Assembly: GCA_037447655.1 (NCBI GenBank)
Contig: JBBHKE010002521.1
Location: forward strand, 149,501-213,500
From: Zygnema cylindricum
Lineage: Eukaryota > Streptophyta > Zygnematophyceae > Zygnematales > Zygnemataceae
DNA: 64,000 bases
Reading direction: 5' to 3'
Part shown: positions 44,193-56,083 of the stretch, piece by piece
Layout of the letters: every line of letters begins with the position of its first letter
Position numbering within the stretch: the first letter of the stretch is position 1
Program-made: the position numbers and the translations under genes
Notes under the pieces: generated by a model
Databases searched by the model: none
Seen by the model: only the letters and a program-made list of their open reading frames with translations
Told to the model about the DNA's origin: nothing

Positions 44193-47100
44193 ATGGTTCA
44201 AGATGGCCATGCCCAGGAAAACGCAACGTTGTTGTTGGCGACACCTGGCAGTCAAAGACTAGCTACCCCCCCTCTTGACACGCATGAGCCTCCAGACCGA
44301 CACAGTCGATCCCCAAGGTCTCCAAGGTCTCCAAGGTCTTTTAAGTTTTCAAATCAAATGGCGGGCTCCATAACAGAAGGAGCTGTAGCTGTGGATTTCA
44401 CGGATTCTGGCCCTGACGAGATCTCCTTCAGATACCGGGATATGGCGAGTCTTCCTAGGCCTCCTCCGCCTCTCGTGCGAATGCGAAGCAGTCTGAGAGA
44501 TACCTCCACGTGGTGAATTCTATTCGACTTATGTGTTGCTCCATTTTACAGGGTTTTTGTATTCCAGTGTGCTACACTGTGAAAAATATATATCCCTTTC
44601 TCCCTCTCCCTCCCCCCCCCCCCCGCCTCCCTGCCTCTCCTCCGACCTCTCTCTCTCTCTCCCTCTCTTCCTCTCTCTCTCCCATTTCTCTCTCTCCCCC
44701 CTCTCGCTCTCGCTTAAGAGAATCTTCGACCTGGAAGACTACTCGACTTTACTTATTGCTCAATGTTTTAGGGTTTTTGTATCCCAGTGTGCTACACCAT
44801 GTATCGCTATTAGCGTTAATGTTTTTTCCCCCCTTAAATCAACTTTTCTTCTTGTGCACTTGTCCGATTTTCATACAAAGACCGCCAGTTGAAAGATGAT
44901 AATCTTGCCTTTCCATCGCAACCTTCAGGTTGATTATCTGACATGTGTGCACGGAGAAAAGTTGATTTAGAAGGAAAAACATTAGCGCTAATAGTGATGC
45001 AGGGTGTACATTGGTTTTCATTTAGTGTGGATCACTCGTATGGGAGTGTTTTGAATGCACAAACTTTGAGTATCGTGTGGATTGCAAGCATCAGCTCCTT
45101 TGACTAAACAGAACGGTGTTCTTTATCATTTAGAATAATTTCCCCTGATTGTCTACAGTCGACGATGTAACGCGCTTTTTGTTTGAAGTTGTGTCTCGGT
45201 TTCCATCCTAAAAAATCCAGCGGAAATATTCTTTATATGTTCAATTCGAACGAAATACACACACATTCGTGGCATTTTGTTATCCTTTATGTTTAGGAAG
45301 GTTTAAATTCTGAGTTTTAAGGCAAATGTTTCATCTATTTTGATAAGTTTCAGCGACATTGGCAATTGGCCTCTGGATATGTTTCTTTTTTCTTTTGCTT
45401 CTGGGGGTGAATGTAGGTTTTCAATAGTCAAGCTCGACATCAGCTGCAATTTGAGCGCTCTCTCTTGCTCTCTCCAACTCTCCTCCTCCCTCGTCACATC
45501 AGATCCCCTGTCACTTTCTCTTGTGTCATCCGTTGATGGCTTTAGGACTATGGCAGGCACATGTCTATGCATAGATCTCCGTCCCTCTTTCTCTAACATG
45601 CACATGAACAAAAACTGCACAATGTCATGAAAAACATCTTCTTTCCTCCAATTCCCTTTTTTCTCCCTTCCCTCGCACTCGTCCGTCTCCAACTTTTATA
45701 TCTCTTTCGTCCCTCTCTCTTTCTCTGTTCCTTCATTCTGCCACATTTCCACTCTTCGTTTCCTGCCCTTCTTTCCTCCTCCTTCCTCGCTCTCTCCTGA
45801 GCTAGTCTAGACTGAAGCTGCACCTTTTGCATTGCATGCTCCCATTTAACATGGAACCATGCCGTGATAGAAACTGGGGTTTAAGTACAGGTGACTGAAA
45901 ATCGAGCTTTGTTCATTTTTTTTTTTAGTTTTTTTTTTTTTTTTGCAGTGTTCCGCGAATTCGAAGCTATTCTTCTCCTCGAGCGAAGGAGGCAGCTGAG
46001 CAAAGCGTGAGGGAAACTATGCAGTTGCTGAACTTGGACTCTTCAAGAAGATGTGGAGTGGTTATATCTTGGGTTACTGGCTTGGTTCTTATTGGATTGG
46101 TCCCTGTATTTGCATACCTTTATATAGAGCCAAATGATAATGACCCAGAACATCAGGCAAGCAAGCTGAGATTCCTCTCATGGGAAAGGCATGGAGGCAG
46201 ACCATGATTATCACTAGCTGTATTAGTGGGTTTTTTTGTTATTTTTGTTCATGCTAGTTGTTTCATCAAACAGAGTTGTAAATTTTGAATAGGGGACTTC
46301 TTATCTTGAGTGACATATCGGTAGGCGTATTGGGATTGCTATGTGAAGATTCTACCAAGAATGCATTATCTTTCAAGGATGGATTTTTCAAGGATGAATT
46401 GTTTATCAAACACTAGTAGTGCAAACATGCTAGAACGAACTACATGTACTGCGTAGACCTTTGTTGTTATTCTTTTCCTTGTTGTACTCTCATATTGCTT
46501 CTTTTCTTGTGCTAATTTTATGTGGTTCTCTTGTTTGTTGATATACACCTAAAAGCTTCGTGGAAAATTCAAACCCCTTGTCAGATGTATGGCATTCCCT
46601 GCATATTAAGTTTTGAGGCTTCCTTCATTGGCATATATCTTAAAACTGTATGAACATAAACGTCTATTATAAATGAATCGACTGGCTGTTCTTGTTATTG
46701 AATGGCTAGTTTTCCTATCCTGAACTGATAGTTAAGGTTTTATATACTGTATAATTTGTCTTATCACTTTTCTTTGCTGAGGAGATAGTCAGGGTTTTGG
46801 ATACACGATAGTTTTTCTTTTCTGAGTTTAGAGTGAGTCTGAGAGTAAAGGTGGAGAGATTTCTGGATGTGGGATTTTGTAACTGCAGCTTCCTTTCCGA
46901 CTTCTGGTTCTGTGGATGCAATCCTCTCTCGCAGCTGTAGCGTTCATTTTCATTCACTCCAATGTCCGACAGCATGGACTTCGAGGAGTCTTGTTTCTGG
47001 ATGTGGCCGCAGAAGAAACTTTTCAGGTCCAGGAGGAGTACGATGAGTGCCTCAAGGTGAGAATTGAGGTCAATGTGAGGTCTCAAAGGAGTCAATCTTC

Positions 47101-50100
47101 GAGTGTAAAAACGTCCACATTTTTCAGTTGCATCGGTGAAGGTTCAAGATTTGAGAACTAAGAATTACTTATTTTTTTCCATTGAAGCCGGCATTTAATG
47201 CCAGTTTTGGCAAGTTAGATGAATCCATACCAAAACTTGTACTTCTTTCCCCTCGTCTCCTCTTGAACATCTGCTGACAAGAACTTGTCGCTTGTCTTCC
47301 TTTCTTGACATAGTCCGTTTTTGCAATGACGCAGCATGTAATTATTCTCTTTGTACAAGCAACTCTTCTCACATTTTTCCTCCTATTGTCTGCAAAAGAA
47401 AGTGGCTCCCAGTAATGGGCTTGTCCTTGCATTTCTTCTTCCTTCTCCTTATATCTATTCGCATTCACTGGCTTTCTTTAATTCTATTTTGTTTCGTTCT
47501 TTTCTCTGGATTATTGCAGCATGCAAAGTCTCTCCTTCTACGAGTTTTCCTTCCCGCGTTTATCCTCCATTTGACTCAGAAAATATGGCTCTTCTGGGAG
47601 GTGCCTCTCCGTCTCTTGCCTTTCGACATACCGCCCGCATATCGGTTTTTCGAACTCGGATTTATTGTTATTTTGACATCAGTGTCCTGGATTTTTGAAA
47701 CCACAACATTTTTATTCGTATGCGTCATATTTTGGAAGGTCTGTATGCTTCAGGTGGGCCTTTACTTCCTCTTCTGGACCGTTAACATGGTTATTCGTAA
47801 GGTCAGGGAGCGGGGCTATGGGAGAAATGGGGTGGATAGAGACGAAAATGAAGGTTTGGAAGGATTCTGGAGGTAGAAAGGGCAATGGTGTGAGGACGGA
47901 AGGAGACGAGGGTTTCCATAAGAGGTAGGAATGTGGGTGCTATTAACAAGTGGAGGAATGGGAATCATATATGGGAGGATCGAAAGGGGGATGACAGCGA
48001 AGATGAGAGGAGAGAAGAGGCTACATAGTACAAATGAGTTAAGGGAAGGAGCTGGTGGAGAAAATTCAAGGAAAGAGTTTGGAAGGGAAGGATGGGAGGA
48101 TTAGAGGAGAGATAACGTTCATTTTGACCTCCCGTCTATCTTCACCTTAATGACCTCTCTCAGCCCATTTTCTTCTTCCTGAACATCCTTACTTTTCTCC
48201 AACATTGTCACCATTTATCACTACCTCCTGTTCTCTCTTCCTCCCTCCCTCCCGCCCTTTCGCCTTCCTTTCCGTCTTCTCTGTTCAGAAGTCCTCGAAC
48301 TTTCTGGTTTTACTGCTATACCTCTATTGGTTTAAACCATTTTGTTTTAAGCTACGAATAATGGTGAAGATACAAAAAACTGTTTTTTCCGTTTAAGAAA
48401 GCTTTTCCTGGCCAGGGTCTTATGTTTTCCTTATCTGTATTTTTGGATGATGAATAGGAGCTGAAAATGAACAGTTACAAGGAACTTGTTCGGAAATGTT
48501 TGGATCCAGCTTTCTGTTTTCGAGAATATATGCGAATTATTAATGGCCTTTCAATTATTAGTCGAAGATTTCGTCTTTTTCTGGCGTTGACAGGTGGCAT
48601 CACTATATTCGGTGCTCTGGCGTCAATGTATCAAACAGTTTTGTACCGCGCAGGTCACTTGAATTTTTTTAATTCTGGCAATGTCACAGTGAGTTTCACT
48701 TTAAATTTTTCCATGGAACTTTTCTGCTTCTGTCTTCTGTGATTTCTTTTGATTTGCTTCGGTGAAACCGGAGAGAGGGAAATTTTTTAAAAGGAAATGC
48801 TGGAAAAGAAACGGGAGAACACCATGGGAAACTTTTGAAAATATTCAATAATATACTGGTAAGGCTAAAATGACACTAGAATATATCAGAAGTAACAAAG
48901 AACCTATTGTTAGTGATGGTTTTTACTTGCTGCATGATCTCTTTTTCACCAGCAAAGGAGTAAATGATAATACTAATTATAATTTTTAACTATAATTATA
49001 ATATTGACTTTCGAAGTCTGGGATAGACGTTGTTTGTGATGGTCACAAATTGTGCATAAGCATTTTGGGCCTTGAAATGGAATTCCTCCATACATTGAAT
49101 TAAAGAAAACCATAATGCTGTGTATTTAAAACTACACTGAAATTGTTTGGAAAACATTTCATCCATGCATATGTGGAGAATTCTAGCATCTCCCCAAATT
49201 ACTTCTCATGTGAAAACAAACAAACAAACAAAAAAAGAAAAAAGACAAAAAGAGAGAAAAAAAACATATATATATCTAAAATTCTGTGTAGTTTTTTACG
49301 AACAGGCTTAGTCCTTATCCTCTTTTTTCTTTTCCCTCTCCCTCTCCTTCTCCAGGTGGTGAACTGGGTGGCTTTCATGGGCGCGGGCCTCTGTCTGCGG
49401 TCGGCCTCGAAGATTGCTCATCTCCACCGCCGCATCGTGAAGGTGGCTGCCACCATGCACGCCACCGCCACCTGCGAGGCAGCCGCCGCACCGACCTCGC
49501 CCAAGGCAGGGGGAGGAGGAGAGAGAGGGGGAGAAGGAGGGGAGGACGCACTGAAAACCATTCGTCTGCTGTGTCAGAGACAAGAGGCGTGGAGTCAGCG
49601 GGCAGCTCTCGGTGAGAGGGAGGGAGAGAGGGAGAGAGGGAGGGAGGGGAAGGAGGAGATGGAGGGGAGGGAAGGGAAGGTAGCAAGGGAGGAGAAGCAA
49701 GTGGAGGGATGTCTCTTTGTTGGGACTCCCTTTTACCAGCAGGCCAGTGCTTGGCGTGCTGTTCTTCATGGGGAGGATGCGAGGTCGACTTTGGTTTGTG
49801 TGATATGCTTCTTATTGGCACGGCTCAAATCCAGATTTGACTCCACAAATGGATAGACAACAAACCTCCAACCAGGCCCCCTTTTAACCCCCAGGGAAAT
49901 TACCTGTTTTACTGCTTTTTTTTTTGTTCCCACGAAAAGTCCATCCACATTGTACCAGTGAGCACTGCCCTTATGAATTTGTCTACTTAAACATGTGCGA
50001 TGGGAGGGAGTTTCTGCAGTGAACTATTTGGCGAATACAACCGCCGGAATTTCCGTTTACGGATTTGTTTTGGATCGTAGTTTTGTGCATACAACTCTTG

Positions 50101-50189
50101 GAGCTCTCCTCACTACCACGTGGTTCATATTGGGACGGTCGTTAAGTGGGTCATTGCCCACCACTTTGACAACCTTTTTTCACTCATGA
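44193..50189 (+). CDS. DUF3537 / plant gustatory-receptor-like 7-segment membrane protein, 7 exons
   Basis: Proposed exons 44193-44512, 45949-46156, 46889-47056, 47520-47753, 48458-48688, 49356-49611, 50020-50189, giving 1587 bases and 528 residues with all phases consistent. Residues 1-106 are a Pro/Ser-rich cytoplasmic-type N-terminus. Membrane segments are expected at about 143-166, 181-199, 237-251, 276-300, 347-368, 388-402 and 496-515. Family-like blocks: VRQHGLRGVLFLD (residues about 201-213), WIFETTTFLFVCVIF (288-302), ISRRFRLFLAL (344-354), GLCLRSASKIAH (398-409), and the C-terminal NTTAGISVYGFVLDRSFVHT (478-497). Junctions are GT-AG except intron 2, which appears to be GC-AG (CAG/GCAAGC at 46156/46157). 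Intron 1 contains MITE G. The family is distantly related to insect gustatory receptors; its function in plants is not known to me. Exon 1 is the least certain, chosen by phase and position. Length exceeds the usual 430-470 residues because of the long N-terminus. Confidence 0.82.
44602..44713. repeat. CT-rich microsatellite in intron 1
   Basis: Pyrimidine-only stretch with a C-run at 44616-44625 and CTCT repeats. Confidence 0.7.
44793..45008. mobile_element. TA-flanked MITE G (216 bp) in intron 1
   Basis: Left end TACACCATGTATCGCTATTA, right end TAATAGTGATGCAGGGTGTA, imperfect inverted repeats with terminal TA. Same short class as H. It lies wholly inside the first intron of the DUF3537 gene. 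Confidence 0.75.
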
Positions 50190-52763
50190 GTTCTTTGTAC
50201 AAAGTCTCCATCATGTAGCTTCGTTCATTAAACATTTACATATGTTCATTTATCATTATTTATTTATTTTAGGGCAGCTGTCATCCAAAATCAATGCGAT
50301 AAAGAGGGAATTTGTAACTTTTCTGAGATTGTCTCAAATGTTTTCGATTCAATGCAGTTCGTCCATTTCCATCGTTCATATCCATTCATTCGCCTTATAA
50401 CCATAGCAAAATAAAGAGTAGGTAAAGGAAAGAAGTCATCGTAAGGAAAAGCAAAGAAGAAGAACACAGTTCAAAATACGAATTTCCTTCATCATAAACA
50501 CTAAGTCACCAACCTGTCGGTCTCGTATTCAGCTTTTTTTCCATTCAGAAATTAGCAGATGCATTCCGTGATCTCACGAGCGTCCGAATGAAAGGTGGAA
50601 CAGCGTCGAGGGAGAAAGGAGGGTGGGGGATCCGCCGTGTATTTGCCGATTCTATGCAAAAGAACGTATTGTTTTTTTTACCTTCACAATGTTGCCGGGG
50701 CTATGTAATGAAAAATGTTAGTGAGTGTAGAACAAATTTCGAAATATTATTAGGTCTTTTATCCTATTTCGTTCCGGCGATGCTGAATGATACCTTTCCT
50801 AAAAATATACAATTCCAAAGTTTGTTTCGAGGTCTAGTATGTATATAATATGTACTGAAACCTCACCGCAAATAAATTTTTGCAACATCTTATTATTTTT
50901 GCAATGGAAATTTTCGATAATGAGCATTTTGACATCTGGCCCCATGACTTAATGTTTGCTAACGGATCTTAAACTCTCCGTTTCTTATTGCATGGTCCTC
51001 CAACTTCTTATCTCATGATTCTAGATATTCTCATATATGTAGTCATACTCAATGAAGTTCGGAGTCTGATATGAAAAGCTTTTATTTTTCTAGTAAAAGT
51101 TCCAGCCTGAAATTTGTTAGTGAAGGAATTTCCGAAAGACGAGAATTTTTGTTTTACAAAGAAATAAACATTTTCAGGGTTTTTATGTTACAAACCAAAA
51201 ATTCATTCGGGATGTGGTACTATATGTTCGGAAATATTGATATTCAGATGCACTCTGATGTGTTAAAAAATAATGCACTTCTGGGTGTATGAAATTAAAT
51301 TATATAGGAATTGGGAGGAGCTATCAGTCTGTAGTATCTAGAAGGTTTGTCTTCTGTATCGTGATGCTGTATTGTACTCGATACAAATTCGATAAGCTCG
51401 AGAAGGGATATAAGCCACATGCACTTAACATAGTTGCTTCAATACTAGTACTGCTGGTGTAAATATCACACCTTGTGTTTATTCCGTGTGGAGCATTTGG
51501 AACTTAGTAATTATTCATACGGCTCCATGAAATAATTTCAGATTCGTCATCATAGGCCGAGAGGGCACCAAAAGCCGTTTTTGAATAGCGAAGATGATCA
51601 GGTCTATTTGAATTACGGTCTCCGTTCTGATATGCCAATAGAGTGACGTAGATTTAGGAAATGCTGCTTTACTTCACTTTTTTTTGGCTCATTAGCCTAG
51701 GAGATATTTAGAGTCAAAGTAGGCTATTTGTGGAGTTTGTATGATATTTGTTAGGCCATAACTCGCCCATGTCTGAGCCAAACTTTAAAACAACTAAAGT
51801 GTTCATAAAATGTAAATGTACGGGGAACAAATCAGGTGACCTTTGTATTGCAGGCTAATTGTTGGTTATTTGAAGTGATGATCGCATATTCCCGTTGTGT
51901 AATGGTCCCGGTCATCCGACCTACATACTCAAAGTGAGGATTTTTCAATCTATAGTAGAAATATATATGAAAATCAATGTTCCCTGGTGTAAGTTAAAGA
52001 GGAAGCAGGGCGTGGGTGAGGGCGAAGACTTTCTTCCTATCATTGCTTTTGTACTTGGCCTACCTGGTGACCGAAGCCCGGGCGGTGCTTAGTGCTGATG
52101 TATTTCTACCACCATGCAAAGTTTCACAGCAATCCAGCAAATGCACACAAAGTTTCAGTCTTGGAAATTTCCTCTTTTGAGAGTAACTTTCAGAAAGCTT
52201 AAATTTGGCCCCGGAAAACATATCTTATACTCACAAACCTTCTACTAAGCATCTGTCCATTCACTTGCCTGTAATGTGCAGGTAATGCGTTAATTTTCTC
52301 GCCCGTGGAGTGAAGGGTGTGAAGGTCTCCTACGCAAGGCGAAATGCGCCGTGACCTTCACACTTTGCAAAATACTGGTCCAGGTACCTCGGATTTTTAG
52401 TGTGATATGTTTGGGGTTTTTTATTGGTTGTTTTTTTTTATAACACAAATGATAAAAAACCCTAAAAATGTTTAGACATACGGCGCGCCGCGCGGCGCGA
52501 GGCGTCGTAAAGCGAAATGGGAGGGGGGCGACGTGGACACTTCACGTGGACCTTCATCCCTTCACACAGCCTAAAAATGCAAGTCAGGTAGTACTGTACT
52601 ATTGTACCTCGGAACGTCCCTTCCCCGAATTATGGCCGCTACACCAAATTCCATATTCACACTAATTTCTAACGAAGTAGTAAGCTTTTAGTACTAATTC
52701 CAAATATAGGTTCCAACACAAAATCGTAACCCGACAAAAATATATGAGTCAGCGTTTCCCACT
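50190..52763. other. AT-rich intergenic region downstream of the gene
   Basis: No gene recognised. The DUF3537 3' untranslated region should lie in its first few hundred bases. A short hairpin with 11-bp arms (GTGTGAAGGTC/GACCTTCACAC) lies at 52319-52366. Confidence 0.4.
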
Positions 52764-52898
52764 GTGGCGCGAAGTGGTCCAAAATTTTAGTCAATGGCTA
52801 ATCCTGATCGTTGGTCTAGGTGGTGGTGTGGCGCGAAGTGGCCCAAAATTTTAGTCAATGGCTAATCCTGATCGTTGGTCTAGGTGGTGGTGGTTTAT
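52764..52898. repeat. Tandem duplication of a 66-bp unit
   Basis: Two almost identical units containing GGCGCGAAGTGG, CCAAAATTTTAGTCAATGG and GATCGTTGGTCTAGGTGG. Probably a very recent duplication. Confidence 0.85.
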
Positions 52899-53035
52899 CT
52901 AGCGGTGGTGGCGTCTTGTTTCTTAGGTGGCCATTCCGTGTGTTCGGGCGATCACGTCAGCGGATCGCTTCACGGTTGTTGCGAAATAGTTATAATTAGG
53001 GCAATATTCCATTAGGTGGTCCCAGTACTGACAGC

Positions 53036-53092
53036 AGGGGAGAGGGGGAGAGGGGGAGAGGGGGAGAGAGGGAGAGGGGGAGAGGGGGAGCG
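53036..53092. repeat. (GGGGGAGA)n purine microsatellite
   Basis: Short tandem array of GGGGGAGA-like units. Confidence 0.85.
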
Positions 53093-53394
53093 TTTACTGT
53101 AAGTCCGCTTCATTGTGTCCGCTTCATTGTGCCTGGCCAGTGAAAAACCTTTCAAAATTATGATTGGTGCCACGTAGTTAGTGTTCACATTCTAAAAACT
53201 AAAAATATTCTTCAAACGGAAAATCTGAACGATAATATCTATACCAGCGGAGGTGGTTTATGATTCGTACGAAAAGTTTGCGGCCAGATTTTAATTTTGA
53301 AAATGGAAATCTAAACTTCAAAACGAAATGGCAAAAAGACGCCGCAAGCTTTGAAAGTCGGTGGATGTTAGACGGAGCGTGCAATACTTGTATC

Positions 53395-53750
53395 CAGCGT
53401 GGCAAGCGGCACACAGCATGTACGATGTGTAGGCCTGTGAACGCTTGTTCAAAGTGGATATTTTTTTGTTTTTTCACCTGTACCTATGGTACACGACCAA
53501 TGGGAAGCAGCTCTCCTTGAGAGTTGCTTCCCACTGGATGATGTGCGCGATTGCTTCGCGAATCTCAAAAAGTGAAATATCCAACGGTCACGAATTACGC
53601 CTATCCCCTATTGGACTCCAGTGGGAAGCAGCACTCCTCGAGAGTTGCTTCCCACTGCATGATGTGCACGATTGCTTCACGGATCTCAAAAAGTGAAATA
53701 TCCAACGGTCAGGAATTACGCATATCCCCCATTCGACTACAAAATTCAGG
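53395..53750. repeat. Dispersed hairpin-containing repeat, copy 1 (with internal tandem duplication)
   Basis: Contains two tandem 122-bp units, each with the hairpin GGGAAGCA...TGCTTCCC and the tail AAGTGAAATATCCAACGGTCA. The leader (GCAAGCGGCACACA, GGCCTGTGAACGCTTGTTC, AAAGTGGATATT) recurs at 54709. Probably a non-autonomous transposon of unknown class. Confidence 0.6.
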
Positions 53751-54434
53751 AAGCCTCTAGGCAGTTTTTGTCTGACCCACTTTCAACTAAGACCACTGCA
53801 AGGCAAATAGAGAATCTAATTGCACCCGTATGTAGTCTGGACTCCCTTGAGTCCACAACAAAAGGAATCACAAAATACGCCCAACAAGGCGATACGTTAT
53901 CAAGTGGCAAGGATGCCAAGATTTATACAAGCTCATTAGGAGAGAGGCGGCTACCTCCTAAATTCTCTAAGTCCTAAACCCCTCTCACAACCCCTATCTA
54001 CTAAAGTACGCTCCAATCAAAAGACTGTACAGTACAGAAAGGTACCATGGCCGATGTCCTTTCTGTACATCCTATGTACGACAAAGTCATGGAGTGGACG
54101 CCAGTCTCCTTTGGACTCGTCCTCATGCTCCCCGGGATTCCTGCTTCCCAATGCTATCTTGCCACGTGGCACCAGGTCATGTCACGCCCGAAAAAAGCCA
54201 AAGTGGCCATTCCGAGATCTCGGCGATGATACGTGTCGTTGGATCCAAACCGACTTTTAAATCTAACCTTTGAAACAAATGTCTGGTACATTTGTTTCGT
54301 GCGGGTTCATGTTCGCACCATACCTTCACTAGTCTCCATGTTCTTTATTCGTAATTTCGTTAATCAGATTAAAGTTCCTAAACAATCTTCAAATAGAATT
54401 CAAACCGTATGTAGTCTAAGAAACTCCTACGACT
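53751..54434. other. Spacer, no gene recognised
   Basis: Short frames at 54047-54260 have no recognised domain. Confidence 0.35.
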
Positions 54435-54685
54435 GACCGGTTAGAGTTGACGGCTACGCCTCGCTCTGCCGGTGTGAGGTTCGAGTCCTGCCGAAATCAC
54501 CTTTAGTTAAGAGTGACTTATGTCACTCTCCAGTCTTGCCTATGGAGCTAAGGTAGCCATGGCTCCACCACCCTCTCTTTCCTTAAGTGACTACAATAAG
54601 TATAAGGGCTAGAGGGAGGAGGTAGAGGCAGGCTGCCTAAGCTTTACCTTTTGCTTTTAATCTATTCAGACCTAGAAAAATACCC
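54435..54685 (+). mobile_element. tRNA-derived SINE, copy 1
   Basis: The head is tRNA-like: an A-box-like CCGGTTAGAGTTGACGG near 54437 and a perfect B box GGTTCGAGTCC at 54478-54488. The body and tail (GAGGTAGAGGCAGGCTGCCT, then CTATTCAGACCTAGAAAAATAC) recur on the opposite strand at 61412-61690. Transcription would be by RNA polymerase III. The parent tRNA is not identified. Confidence 0.7.
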
Positions 54686-54705
54686 CCTAAATCTAGTGAT
54701 TTCAA

Positions 54706-54920
54706 CAGCAAGCGGCACACACCATGTATGACGTGTCGGCCTGTGATCGCTTGTTCAAAGTGGATATTGTTTTGCTTTTTTACGTGTACCAATGGTACAC
54801 GACTAGTGGGAAGCAGCTCTCCTTGAGAGTTGCTTCCCACTGGATGATGTGCGCGATTGCTTCGCGGATCAAAGTGAAATATCCAACGGTCAAGAATTAC
54901 ACCTACATCATTGGAGCATC
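54706..54920. repeat. Dispersed hairpin-containing repeat, copy 2
   Basis: Matches 53395-53590: GCAAGCGGCACACA, the hairpin GGGAAGCAGCTC...TTGCTTCCC at 54808-54838, and AAGTGAAATATCCAACGGTCA. Only one hairpin unit is present here. Confidence 0.6.
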
Positions 54921-55262
54921 TTGACAGCTTTCCAGTAACGATGTTTCGTCTGACAAAATAAATAAATCTGATACGGCACTGTAGGGCGATGTCCAAAATA
55001 GTACGACGTCCAGTAACGAATCCCACTTTTCGCCTAATGGAGTTAGGCACACTCGATATCCGCACAGGTGTTTATGTTCGTTATTAGTACTTTTAGTACA
55101 ATCACTTCAGAACCATAACTAGGTCGCATAGTCGTAATATTCAAAATAATGAACGCGCAAGTAACGATTGACATAGGCACACTTTGAAAAGTACACCGTA
55201 AAATCAGCGCTAAATTCCAAAATAACGTTTCAAAATATAGGTTACATGGGGACACGCCCTAA
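54921..55262. other. Spacer, nothing certain
   Basis: At 55191 TACACCGTAAAATCAGCGC resembles a TA-type transposon end but no partner was found. Confidence 0.35.
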
Positions 55263-56083
55263 GGGTACTTTCGCATGTAACAGAAACTTAATCTTGCTAC
55301 TTTGTTTTTTAGTGAAGATTCTCCGTACGTCTTTCAGAGCATTCGGATGTAAACGCAAATAACTTGTTACTTAAAAAAAGTGACTTACGTAGACGTGTAC
55401 GAAACAATGTGACAGATGTAGTACACAAAATGAGGCGAAACTTCCACTCGGCTTCAATTTGAGGCGTCTCTCCTCTCCGAACGCTGTACAGTTTTTGTGA
55501 CTTTGTAATGTCCGTACGCCACATTGTCGACGTGTCGAAACCCTAAACTACCTTTCGCTGTCGAACAAAAATGAGGTTTCGTTTTTTCGTCTTCCCACTT
55601 GCTGACAAGTGTCCAATGTTTTTCCTGCGCCGTATGTGTAAAGACACGTGTGTTTGAGAGAGGGGGCTTACGACAACCCATGTACGAAAATAAACGCACG
55701 GAAAACAGTACGCACAGGCTGGAAAGATTGCAGTGCGTTTTTTTTTTTTTGGTACTCCGCGCGCAATAATTGTAAAAATCTTCCGACAAGTGCGACAGCA
55801 TCTGCCTATTCGATCACCTCATGGAAATTCATTAAATTAAATCACGTCGCGAGGTGATTTTATGTAAAGTTCGAAGGACGCGAAAGTGAGTAGAAATGCG
55901 GGAGACGACAAATTGCATCGCTCTAGACGACAAACTGCAGTACATGTAAAGTTTCAAGGAAACGCAACTTGTACGGTGGTAATTACTATTTTTTGGTACG
56001 GCTGCAGATTTTCTTGGTTTTTTCTAAGTTGTGGAGGAAAATGACAGAAAATAAGTGTAACTTTAGCACACGCGAAAGTACCT
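55263..56083. mobile_element. Harbinger-like non-autonomous element J (821 bp)
   Basis: Ends GGGTACTTTCGC and GCGAAAGTACCT are inverted, flanked by TAA at 55260-55262 and 56084-56086. Internal blocks match element A (CGTACGCCACATTGTCGACGTG, GAAGATTCTCC, the GCGAGGTGATTTTAT hairpin half near 55850). No transposase. Confidence 0.7.

Noticed and set aside
45303-45832. Minus-strand Lys/Arg/Glu-rich frames
   Set aside because: They lie in intron 1 of the gene, in CT-rich DNA, and have no domain.
49308-49821. Pro/Leu-rich frames of about 150 codons on the minus strand
   Set aside because: Antisense shadow of the GC-rich DUF3537 exon 6 and the purine-rich start of intron 6.
49612-49856. Plus-strand extension of the DUF3537 frame through 49856 (Glu/Gly/Arg-rich)
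   Set aside because: The extension is intronic: splicing at 49611 to 50020 restores the family's conserved C-terminus, while the read-through is low-complexity.
54478-54488. A true tRNA gene at the B-box match
   Set aside because: No cloverleaf with acceptor stem pairing was found; the shared body and tail with 61412-61690 indicate a SINE.
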